Origin: Mucilaginibacter galii | GTDB lineage: Bacteria; Bacteroidota; Bacteroidia; Sphingobacteriales; Sphingobacteriaceae | DNA length: 64,000 nucleotides | NCBI RefSeq assembly: GCF_014635825.1 | Contig: NZ_BMDO01000003.1 | Span: 310,001-374,000, forward strand | Reading direction: 5' to 3' | In this document: positions 53,004 to 61,152 of the stretch, one piece after another | Layout of the letters: each line of letters starts with the position of its first letter | Numbering within the stretch: position 1 is the first letter of the stretch | Notes under the pieces: model-generated | What the model saw: the letters and a program-made list of their open reading frames with translations, nothing else | Databases searched by the model: none | What the model was told of the DNA's origin: nothing | Translations under genes and position numbers: made by a program

Positions 53004-53831
53004 CTATTTGGGAGGGTTATTCTTTTTCTTATTGAGATGCTTATTTGCCTTTTTAAGTTCACTGCCTACCTCTCCCAGTCGCCTTTCAATCGGAAGTTCT
53101 TCCGGATTGAGCCCAGTATTCTTTTTGACCATCGCTCTAATATCAGCGCCTACCTGCCGGTGAACATTACTGGCTTTTGCTTCGCTAAAAAAAATTTGCT
53201 GTTTTAAATTTTCTTCAGTCAATGCTATGCGGAATAAGTTAGCTGATAACTCAGTCTTACCCATATAATCAAGTAGTGGCTCCCCTGATTTTAACCCCTT
53301 TTGCACTGCAAGCTTTTGTATGCGCATATTGTACATGCCCAGATATCCTGCATCATTAAACCGTGCAAAGTTACTTACACCAGACTTTTTGGCAACAGAC
53401 ATAAGGGATTTATTACCATCCTTAATTTCTTCGCGAATTATTAATCTATCGACATCATTTGCTCCTGATAGCAGTAAACTAAGTTGCTCTGCCTGTTTGG
53501 CGAAATATGCTTGTGCTCTTGCTACTTCCGGTTTCTTTATATCACCATTCATGGCGACCATATAACAGGAAAACCTCGTTAGCTTATAATCTGAAATACT
53601 AACGCCGTCAACGACCCGATCAGTCTTTTGAAAATTATCGTGGGTGTCAATGTTAATTGTTAAACAAGCTTGCATAGCCCTGTGAATAGGCTTTGAGAAA
53701 GATGTCAAATTTGGATAGCCTAACATCTTTGCAAAATCCGATGCCCACCAATAGGTAATTCCATTTTCGTGGCTGTAATCTTCAAAAAGGAGCGGCTTCT
53801 GCTGCACTGAGTTATCGTTTTCTTCTGACAT
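53004..53831 (-). CDS. dinD: DNA-damage-inducible protein D (DinD-like)
   Basis: 275 residues. The N-terminal BRO/antirepressor-like domain (YWWASDFAKMLGYPNLTSFSKPIHRAMQAC), then the DinD-specific DYKLTRFSCYMVAMNGDIKKPEVARAQAYFAKQAEQ, and the C-terminal DYMGKTELSANLFRIALTEENLKQ. E. coli DinD inhibits RecA strand exchange and is SOS-induced. On a mobile element it may link excision or defence to DNA damage. No LexA-type operator was recognised upstream. It stands between the mob genes and the defence-like operon. Confidence 0.9.
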   Translation of the reverse strand: MSEENDNSVQQKPLLFEDYSHENGITYWWASDFAKMLGYPNLTSFSKPIHRAMQACLTINIDTHDNFQKTDRVVDGVSISDYKLTRFSCYMVAMNGDIKKPEVARAQAYFAKQAEQLSLLLSGANDVDRLIIREEIKDGNKSLMSVAKKSGVSNFARFNDAGYLGMYNMRIQKLAVQKGLKSGEPLLDYMGKTELSANLFRIALTEENLKQQIFFSEAKASNVHRQVGADIRAMVKKNTGLNPEELPIERRLGEVGSELKKANKHLNKKKNNPPK

Positions 53832-54384
53832 ATAAGTTAAAGATAAACAATGTTAGCCTTATAAATATCATCTTTGTGTCTGAAAAAACATCAATTTTTG
53901 TCCCACAAATATAAGTTTCTTAAAGGTTTATTTTGAATACATCACAATCCAGCTTAAATAGAAACCTACAGGCAGAGATATCGATTGTGACTATGAGTGA
54001 GTTCCCAATGCCTTCCTTGTTGAGCCGGAAGAAAGGTAGTTGTCTCTGGCTTAATATCGGATATTAATATCAGCGGTAACGTAACCTTTATTAGTTATGA
54101 TAAATGCTCATCGTCCCTTCTCTTCTTTCCCTGGTTTTGATATGCAGTTCCAGCAATAAGTGGCGATCGCTGCCGCACTGGTCATCCCTATCACGCGCAT
54201 TTAAGGTCTTGTTTCGAGTGCTACCAACCTATTATCATTGTTATCATCTCGTTCGCGCTTTCGAAGCATTTAGTTTCCAGTTCCAGTAAAGAGGACTGAT
54301 CATTAATCGTTCACGCTTTTCATTAGTTTTAGTCATTGGTTCGACATCCCCGGCATTGACTTAAACAAATGGTTTTTTAACGCC
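53832..54384. other. Intergenic region without supported gene
   Basis: About 550 bases between dinD and the small frame at 54385. I see no tRNA, terminator of good quality or convincing coding frame; short ORFs here lack protein-like composition. Confidence 0.4.
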
Positions 54385-54576
54385 ATGAACGTGAATCACA
54401 TTGAAAGACAGCTCCCTGTCATTCGTGTACACAACAAGGGTCTATATATTGGAAATGCGATTTACCTGGTGATCGAAAATAGGTGGTTTATGCATGGTAA
54501 GAAAGGTAATATAATAGAAATGAGAATGGACAATTGCACAACTATAGTTACTTGCTCAGATTTATGTGTATCATAA
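54385..54576 (+). CDS. Possible small protein convergent with the dioxygenase gene
   Basis: 63 codons, MNVNHIERQLPVIRVHNKGLYIGNAIYLVIENRWFMHGKKGN..., plausible beta-strand composition but no family. It overlaps the end of the dioxygenase gene by 6 bases in convergent orientation. May be a real small gene or chance. Confidence 0.3.
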   Translation: MNVNHIERQLPVIRVHNKGLYIGNAIYLVIENRWFMHGKKGNIIEMRMDNCTTIVTCSDLCVS

Positions 54577-55221
54577 CATTACCTTTCTAAAAGTCAATGA
54601 TATACGCAATTCCCGGTTAATTCTCTTGCCGTCAATCTGGTCTGCCAAGCGAGCAGCAATACCGTGAGTCCAATCATACCTCGCCTCACCGGAAATCGCG
54701 GCAACGCTTCTCTGCTTTAGCACATTTTCTATCTTTTCTTTTGTTTTAAGATTGATAAAATCCATGGTGCAGTTAGAAGCCAGACTTAACGAAACGATAG
54801 TATCGCCAAAACAAGGTGCGCAATCCACATGACCGGCAATTCCTTGTCCAGGAAGATATTCGTTAACAATAACCTGATCTGGCTCATCTTTAATGAGGTT
54901 ATATGCTACCAATTTTTTTGCAATTTCTTCAGCCCAGAGTGGTAACTTGCCAAGAAACATAGAGTAGTCAATTCCTCGAGCTTTGTAGTCATATCGCCAG
55001 CCATAATGCTGTACACGCCGTTTTATATCGGTTAACCAAGGTTGTAGATTAATCTCTCTGATCAATTCTTGTTCTTTTGCTGAATCGATAAAATTATCTA
55101 AATAAATAAGGCCAGGTATTGTCGTCTGTGCGCAATCATTCTGTGTGCCTTTCTGTACAAGAGGGTTTGACGCATAATCCGGAACCGGATTGAACAAGTC
55201 ATAATTATCAGTAGACTTCAT
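54571..55221 (-). CDS. ALKBH8-like 2-oxoglutarate/Fe(II) dioxygenase (AlkB superfamily)
   Basis: 216 residues. The double-stranded beta-helix residues are complete: HVD (His131, Asp133), distal His186 in YDWTHGI, and Arg206/Arg212 in RELRISLTFRK for 2-oxoglutarate and product-side contacts. The blocks HVDCAPCFGDTIVSLSLASNCTMDF, ISGEARYDWTHGI and RISLTFRKV resemble ALKBH8, the enzyme that hydroxylates wobble uridine in tRNA, more than E. coli AlkB (DNA repair). It is the last gene of a four-gene operon and overlaps the methyltransferase by 4 bases. In ALKBH8 a methyltransferase is fused to this domain, which makes the pairing notable. Nucleic-acid substrate unknown. Confidence 0.85.
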   Translation of the reverse strand: MKSTDNYDLFNPVPDYASNPLVQKGTQNDCAQTTIPGLIYLDNFIDSAKEQELIREINLQPWLTDIKRRVQHYGWRYDYKARGIDYSMFLGKLPLWAEEIAKKLVAYNLIKDEPDQVIVNEYLPGQGIAGHVDCAPCFGDTIVSLSLASNCTMDFINLKTKEKIENVLKQRSVAAISGEARYDWTHGIAARLADQIDGKRINRELRISLTFRKVML

Positions 55222-56660
55222 GCTAATTTCAAAATTTCAAATTTACCCTTGACCGTTTTATACTCATATGATGGGTATTGAACATTGTGATATCTAATTA
55301 TTTCCGATCCCTCCAATTCTACATCATACTTAATGAGTAACGTTTTAAATTCTTCATACCTTATACTAAGTTCTTTTTTTACAGAATTTTGATATAAAAG
55401 ATATTTTGGTATAAAAGGATAGGTATCAATTATTTGGTTAATTTTATTGGCTATTTCCTTTATCGGCAAAGATTCACTAGCAAATACAAAGCAGCAATTG
55501 ATGATAATGCAATTAGCGTCAGTGAATGATTGGATATTTATTTCATCTAAGGTGTTGAAGAACTTACATTCATTAGTTCCGGAGAAAACGTCGTTATTTA
55601 AAATCTGACGTGCTTTAGCGATCATGCTATTTGCACTGTCTATTCCATAATAATCAAACACGACTTTTTCTTTGGTTTGCTGGTATAAATAATCTGTAAA
55701 CGATAAGCCGCTTGTGCCTGGACCGCACCCCAAATCTATGAATTTGATCTTTCCAGATGAGTTGTAATATTCCGTAAAAACATTGCTTCTTTCCAAAAGA
55801 GACAAGGTACTGTAAAAATGCATTCGCATATTAAAATAGCAGTAAAGATCTGTTACGTTCTCGGATGTTAGCCCTTGATATTTCCGGTCAAAATCAGCCT
55901 GCCCCTGTTTGATAATAGCAAATCGGATTTCCGAACTCGGAAAACCAAATAGCAAATTAGGATAATTAGGCGAATTCCCTTTTACACTATTTAAAAAGTG
56001 AGTATCGAATATATCATTAACAAAGTCGGAAGGTGTGTATTCATGACCATCATAAGGTTGAATATTAAGGTCCGCAATTTCATCACTTTCCCGCTGATTA
56101 AACTGAGACAGCAAGGGAAACTTTAACTCAATTTCTTTGCTTATAAATAGCTTAGACAACTTTGCATAGGCATCAGCAGATAAATGCTCTTGTGCATAAA
56201 GATGATAGTCGGCCAGATCCTGTAAAAGCTCGTTAGCATTACCATCGTCGGTTTCATCCAACGCGGCCGACAATAAAGTCAGGTATTTTTCGAATTGGCT
56301 GATATGTTCTGCATAAGTATGGTAACGGCCAATCTTTATCCACGCGTCCAGACGTATCTTAAAATATGGATTCGAGATAAATCCAATACAAGTATCTAAA
56401 AATTCATCCGCTTTCGCTCTTTTGAAATAATAAGCTAAATGAACAAATAAAGATTGTAATCTAATTTCATCTAATTCTTCCTGAGAAAAATCTTTAGAAA
56501 GAATAGATAGCAGTACAGACGCAAACTGATCAGTATTCTCAGATCTTGTAGGAGCAATCTGAAACATATATCTAATCGCCTCACGGTTGTTACGTAGGTA
56601 ATCTAAAATCTCTTTAGTTGATTTTAAGATTAATGCATTGCTAAATATAACCGGATCCAT
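55218..56660 (-). CDS. SAM-dependent methyltransferase with a large N-terminal helical domain
   Basis: 480 residues. Residues 1 to about 290 are helical and unrecognised (FAIIKQGQADFDRKYQGLTSENVTDLYCYFNMRM near the end). The Rossmann methyltransferase begins with KIKFIDLGCGPGTSGLSF, motif I at about 308-316 (Asp309, Gly311, Gly313, Gly315). It continues YYGIDSANSMIAKARQIL (acidic residue for SAM ribose) and CIIINCCFVFASE. The usual DNA-MTase motif (D/N)PP(Y/F) is absent, so an RNA, protein or small-molecule target is more likely. Start codon overlaps the previous stop by one base. Confidence 0.8.
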   Translation of the reverse strand: MDPVIFSNALILKSTKEILDYLRNNREAIRYMFQIAPTRSENTDQFASVLLSILSKDFSQEELDEIRLQSLFVHLAYYFKRAKADEFLDTCIGFISNPYFKIRLDAWIKIGRYHTYAEHISQFEKYLTLLSAALDETDDGNANELLQDLADYHLYAQEHLSADAYAKLSKLFISKEIELKFPLLSQFNQRESDEIADLNIQPYDGHEYTPSDFVNDIFDTHFLNSVKGNSPNYPNLLFGFPSSEIRFAIIKQGQADFDRKYQGLTSENVTDLYCYFNMRMHFYSTLSLLERSNVFTEYYNSSGKIKFIDLGCGPGTSGLSFTDYLYQQTKEKVVFDYYGIDSANSMIAKARQILNNDVFSGTNECKFFNTLDEINIQSFTDANCIIINCCFVFASESLPIKEIANKINQIIDTYPFIPKYLLYQNSVKKELSIRYEEFKTLLIKYDVELEGSEIIRYHNVQYPSYEYKTVKGKFEILKLA

Positions 56661-58435
56661 TAGAGTTCATTATTGTCCAATCCGCTTGTCAAGGCCTTCA
56701 ATGCTTCCTTAGAATCTATCTTGCCGGTATTTATTGCCTCAACTAAATCAACTTTTTTAAAAGACACAAAGTACTTGATCATTTCCTTTGGATTAGATAT
56801 TAGTGCATTAATATTGCCGAAAGACCATGGCAAATTCTTTCTGTGACAAAATAATCCAATTTCGGTAAAAAGCCCTGGAATCTCAGATCCCAATTTGGCC
56901 AGCTTTTCATCAATTTGTTCAGTAAGTGTTTTCCGTTTAATGTTATAGATGAATCGATCTAAAACCTGAATTGTGCTTTGGGAATAACCAGCATTTACAT
57001 TATCATTCGATAATCTACGTTGTAATGATTGGCTTGCACACGGGTTAGGTAAGTAATCCAATGGTGATTTGCTTATCTGCTTATTAAAAGTAAACTGGTA
57101 AATCGTTTCAATCACATTCAGATCAAACTTATCCTCTAATTTGAATTTTATGGCTTGTCGTTTTTCTCCATTAACAAAGAATTGAAAAACCTCATCTTCG
57201 ATAACCTGTCGTTCCTCATAATTGCGTAGTGCGGTATAGCCATAGAAAAATCCTAGACAGGCAAATGTATATTCCGCATAAGGCAAATGAATTAAATCCG
57301 GCAAATCTGCACGGGATATAGATCGATCCTCGGAGTTTAAACTTCCATATTGCCTTAGAATAGCAAAAAGATAAAGGTAAAATTTGTCGCTATCATTTAA
57401 TGCAGGTATATTTCTTATTGCGGTTTTGCGCTCCAAGCTTTTATTCAGGGCAGTTAAAGTCGATCTCACTTCATGCAGGAAATCCTTATTAATAACATTA
57501 TCTGCGAGAAGATTAGCAAATTTTGCCACGTCTTCGTCGTGAAAATTTTCTCCGGAGATCAGCCGTTCTATCAGCCATGAAAATATTGCTGATTCTCCTG
57601 CTTTTACGCCGAACAATTGCCTATAGAAATTAGTTGCACGTTCGTTTACAATAATCTCAAAAGCGTTGTCCTTAGTTAGCGCTTGTAGTGCAAAAAGGAA
57701 ATGGTCCGAAAGTGTCTTTAAAATGTTAGTACGTTTTGCCAATAACAAATTATAATTGCCCAAATAAGCAAAAGCGCCTAGAACTTTATCATAAAGATTA
57801 ATCGAATCTAACTCCAATGTCGTTTCCGCTAAGACAATTTTAGGAAGGGTAACCGTCTTTAATGATTTAGGAATTATTTCGATTAATTTTTCCGGTATGA
57901 TTCCACCATCATTGGCAATTGCCGTCTTGTAAATTTCATTTTTAACTGCGGCTGAGACCGTATATATTTTCTTTATTCTGGATATCGGTAAGGGAAAATC
58001 GATTATACCCACAGCGTCATTAATCTGAACACGAGCTTCCTCATCTTTGGTCAGTCTTATTTCCAGTAGTAATATATTGGAAACTGGATCAATGATACCG
58101 TTACTGATTATCAAACCATTTCGATAAATTGATTGAACGTCAGGAAATACTTTGTCTCCTAAATAGGCATAAGGTAAGATCAACGCCTTGGAAAAAACAC
58201 TATAAATGTTCTCTGCTGCAATTTGAATATATAAGGGCTTAGCGAATGTTAAACCGCCGGAAGATAAGTTTATATTCTTCACCCTAGGAGTTAGAAATGA
58301 GCCATTTGGTTCCTCATTGCTAGACGAGAGATTGTCATTTTGGCCATAACCGTTTGGAAATAAGGTGTCTTTTGAACCTGTATTTTTTTTGATGTTGTCA
58401 GCATCTTTTGTTCTGTTTTTCTTTTCTTTGGCCAT
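56660..58435 (-). CDS. Unknown 591-residue protein of the helicase/dioxygenase operon
   Basis: Read from the ATG at 58435; an in-frame TTG 9 bases earlier is possible. No domain was recognised. Residues 1-50 are charged and low in complexity (KEKKNRTKDADNIKKNTGS). Then come beta-rich blocks (GGLTFAKPLYIQIAAENIYSVFSKALILPYAYLG; NILLLEIRLTKDEEARVQIND) and a mainly helical C-terminal two-thirds with LKTLSDHFLFALQALTKDNAFE and ESAIFSWLIERLISGENFHDED. It has no signal peptide or membrane segment. It is 15 bases behind the helicase gene and overlaps the methyltransferase by one base, so it is an integral operon member, perhaps the specificity or scaffold subunit. Confidence 0.7.
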   Translation of the reverse strand: MAKEKKNRTKDADNIKKNTGSKDTLFPNGYGQNDNLSSSNEEPNGSFLTPRVKNINLSSGGLTFAKPLYIQIAAENIYSVFSKALILPYAYLGDKVFPDVQSIYRNGLIISNGIIDPVSNILLLEIRLTKDEEARVQINDAVGIIDFPLPISRIKKIYTVSAAVKNEIYKTAIANDGGIIPEKLIEIIPKSLKTVTLPKIVLAETTLELDSINLYDKVLGAFAYLGNYNLLLAKRTNILKTLSDHFLFALQALTKDNAFEIIVNERATNFYRQLFGVKAGESAIFSWLIERLISGENFHDEDVAKFANLLADNVINKDFLHEVRSTLTALNKSLERKTAIRNIPALNDSDKFYLYLFAILRQYGSLNSEDRSISRADLPDLIHLPYAEYTFACLGFFYGYTALRNYEERQVIEDEVFQFFVNGEKRQAIKFKLEDKFDLNVIETIYQFTFNKQISKSPLDYLPNPCASQSLQRRLSNDNVNAGYSQSTIQVLDRFIYNIKRKTLTEQIDEKLAKLGSEIPGLFTEIGLFCHRKNLPWSFGNINALISNPKEMIKYFVSFKKVDLVEAINTGKIDSKEALKALTSGLDNNEL

Positions 58436-58450
58436 CGGTTCCAAAATTAA

Positions 58451-59683
58451 TTAAAAAGGTAAATCATCCTCTTCATCCTCTTGATAAAATGAAATGATGC
58501 CCGGTTTGTGTTCATACATCAAATATAACGTCCGGCGTGCCCTTGTAGCAGCAACATAATAATGATTTCTGGTTGCATACATTTTTGGAGTACCATCCGC
58601 TTGAAAATCGGTTGTGCCATCTCTTTTTCTTTTGGCCGTAGCCAATGCCCAATCTGATTTATCAAATAATGGCATTATAACAATATCGAATTCAAGTCCC
58701 TTGCAAGAATCAAATGTCAGGATAAATGGAGTCTGTAGACGCGTTTCCATATTTAGTCGATCATTGTTAGGCATTATATGCTTATAATAAGAAAATGACA
58801 TATTTTCTGGTGCAGTCCCATCACATAGATATCCATTACTCTCAAAAAAATCCTTCAACAAGTCTATTTGAGGACCTGTATGCAAAAGAATTCCAATGTT
58901 GCTGTTTGGGCTATCTACTACAATTTTTAGAATCAATGCAAACTGCTCATCTTGAGTCATTTGGTAGATTTCCGGTTTATCACCTTCATCGAGTCCTGTT
59001 AAATCAATCTCTTGGACAGTGATGTCCTCCGGAACGAATTGTCTTGCAAACTCAAAAATTTTCCTTGTATTACGGAAATTTCGAGATAAACCTTGTCTAC
59101 GGGTCGCCTCCTGATCATTCAATAATTTAAAAATTAATTCATCCGCCGGCTCGGTATAGTGTCCCTGTAAGTCTTGTGCGCGATCAGCACCACAGTTCAC
59201 AATTTCTCCAAGCAGGTAAGTTAATTCAATCACTTTAGGCTCGATGTCCTGCGCTTCGTCTATAAACAGTCCAGGAAACTTCACATTTCCTCTGGCAGCA
59301 ACAAAGTCATTGAAATTTCTTCTCAGCGCATCGGTATCTTCATCCTTTAAAACGGCTTTAAATTGAGCCCAATACCATTCTGAGATTGATCCAACAGTGT
59401 CCATTACTAAATTTTCCACTTCCCACTCATCTAATTCCGGCAGTAGAACATCCGCTCTTTGCCTCAATGTGCCACGTATAGAAGCCATTAACGTCCTATT
59501 GAATGTAAAAAACATTGGCCGTTGATCCTCGCCAATTTGCCTTAGATACCTAAAAATGGAAACCACAGTTTTTCCACTTCCGGGTCCTCCAGTAACGAGC
59601 ATAGAATGTCTTGGTATGTAGGCCAACCGTTGTGATCGAGTTAACTCATCAATAGGCGGAAGTCTAAATCTAAAATCAGGCAT
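58451..59683 (-). CDS. UvrD/Rep-type superfamily 1 helicase, compact
   Basis: 410 residues with the full SF1 motif set: Q-like SQRLAYIP, Walker A GGPGSGKTV (Lys38), Walker B GLFIDEAQDI (Asp142, Glu143), motif III-like ADRAQDLQG, motif IV-region LSRNFRNTRKIFEFA, motif V TFDSCKGLEFDIVIMP, motif VI HYYVAATRARRTLYLMYE. Length is about 60% of UvrD: the 1B and 2B insertions are reduced. It ends in an acidic tail EDEEDDLPF. It is the first gene of the four-gene operon. Compact SF1 helicases are frequent in anti-phage systems, where they probe or unwind foreign nucleic acid. Confidence 0.9.
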   Translation of the reverse strand: MPDFRFRLPPIDELTRSQRLAYIPRHSMLVTGGPGSGKTVVSIFRYLRQIGEDQRPMFFTFNRTLMASIRGTLRQRADVLLPELDEWEVENLVMDTVGSISEWYWAQFKAVLKDEDTDALRRNFNDFVAARGNVKFPGLFIDEAQDIEPKVIELTYLLGEIVNCGADRAQDLQGHYTEPADELIFKLLNDQEATRRQGLSRNFRNTRKIFEFARQFVPEDITVQEIDLTGLDEGDKPEIYQMTQDEQFALILKIVVDSPNSNIGILLHTGPQIDLLKDFFESNGYLCDGTAPENMSFSYYKHIMPNNDRLNMETRLQTPFILTFDSCKGLEFDIVIMPLFDKSDWALATAKRKRDGTTDFQADGTPKMYATRNHYYVAATRARRTLYLMYEHKPGIISFYQEDEEDDLPF

Positions 59684-60110
59684 GATAATTTAGGTTTTTC
59701 CGAATCTACAAAAAAAGAACGATTGTTAATTATATTATAAGTATTCAACGCGTACAAGTATACTAAAAAAGTTAGCATTATTTGTAGTGATATTTTATCT
59801 ACCTATCATCGGTTTTTTTCAAGATCGAATCGAAAGACCTATTTAGGCTGCCTTGTAATATTAAAGTAATTCGATTTATTCAGGATTTGGTCTGAGTGAT
59901 ATAAATGAATAGGTCGCTAGAACAGGGCCCAAAATGAGCCACCTATAAAGAACTTATAGACGCTAAGCTTCTTAAATCTTCGATGAAATGGTTCGAGAAA
60001 CACCCAGTTGGGTGCATCTAACTGGGCTCGAATCACGCAGCCAGAAGATAATCTACCGAACATTTGAAACGACAGCCCCACGGTTCTACTTGATAGATGG
60101 CGCGCAATTA
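59684..60110. other. Intergenic region upstream of the helicase operon
   Basis: Must hold the operon's promoter (minus strand). Visible structure: nested hairpins at 60001-60026, with CCCAGTT/AACTGGG outside and CACCC/GGGTG as an alternative, just downstream of the DUF4238 gene; likely its transcript end. Confidence 0.45.
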
Positions 60111-60977
60111 TTAACTACCTGTAAAATGCCCGAATACCATCTGTCTAAGTTCGTCTACCGTGTCAAAATTTTGCTTATAGACAGTATACAGTCTTTCGAG
60201 GTAGTGCGGATCAACACAACATACATATTCCTTTGCCTGGAGCAACATTAGCATATCGATATAAAATTTAAGGTTCGGGTTAAAAACTTCCCGCATATTC
60301 CTGATGCGAAAGAACATCTTATTCGGCGCCAGCGGAAAGATCAGGTCATCCAAAAATGCATCTGCTTTCTCTAGATGACGGAGCATCACAGGGTTGTCGC
60401 TGCAAATCGCAGGAAAAGGACGAGTGAATGTCTTAACCGAACAAGGCCATTTGCAATCTAACATATTCCAGTAGTTAGTCGCTGGTAACACATTCCGCAG
60501 TCTTTTGAAATAAAAGGGATCATCTTTCACCCATTCTTCATGTTGCTTCGGATCTATCTGTTGCATAGTTCTTCTATCTATCACGGCAACACCCAATTGG
60601 TTCAATTGATCAAGACTGATTGCTGAATCGATCAATTCGCGCTGAGAAGGCACCCGCCAGAATAATTCTCCTGCAAAATAATTGAGCCACACGATGTCTT
60701 CGTTGATCAAGCCAAACCCTTGATCAACGGCTTTAATCTTGTCTAAAATTCGCGCATAGCGGCTTTCATTTGCGCTGCAGATCGTTTCCAGATAATTATC
60801 GGCCCAACCTTCTGTTGGAGCTATATTATCGTCCGGTATAAAGAAATGGCTGGCCGGTGAAAACCATTTATTTTCGCCCTTGAAGCGGCCTTTCGCTACG
60901 GAATAGATTAGGAATTTCCCCTCTTTATTAGTAAACCCCCGCAGATAGAATTGCGGTAGGTAATGATGGTTAGCCAT
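60111..60977 (-). CDS. DUF4238 family protein
   Basis: 288 residues starting MANHHYLPQFYLRGFTNKEGKFLIYSVAKGRF, the signature of DUF4238 (H-x-PQFYLR-x-F near the N-terminus, an expected metal or catalytic His). The rest is helical with ICSANESRYARILDKI and AICSDNPVMLRHLEKADAFLDDLIFPLAPNK, where the family's SDNPV motif is clear. The function is not known; members occur often near mobile elements and restriction genes. It is divergent from the STAND gene with 175 bases between and is upstream of the helicase operon on the same strand. Confidence 0.8.
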   Translation of the reverse strand: MANHHYLPQFYLRGFTNKEGKFLIYSVAKGRFKGENKWFSPASHFFIPDDNIAPTEGWADNYLETICSANESRYARILDKIKAVDQGFGLINEDIVWLNYFAGELFWRVPSQRELIDSAISLDQLNQLGVAVIDRRTMQQIDPKQHEEWVKDDPFYFKRLRNVLPATNYWNMLDCKWPCSVKTFTRPFPAICSDNPVMLRHLEKADAFLDDLIFPLAPNKMFFRIRNMREVFNPNLKFYIDMLMLLQAKEYVCCVDPHYLERLYTVYKQNFDTVDELRQMVFGHFTGS

Positions 60978-61152
60978 GGTAAATGATTTAATGGGCTCGA
61001 TTATTTATCCGATAACCCGATTGACAACGTTTGCGATAATTACCCATAGTTAATTTACAATGGTTTTTTGTTAGACTGTTAGTAAATTACATATTTTTTT
61101 GCATTGATGGCTTGTATCTTTATGGTTACTCTTTGTATTATAGCAACCATTA

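Noticed and set aside
54104..54289. 61-codon plus-strand frame between dinD and the dioxygenase gene
   Set aside because: Low-complexity Ser/Leu/Tyr composition with no motif.
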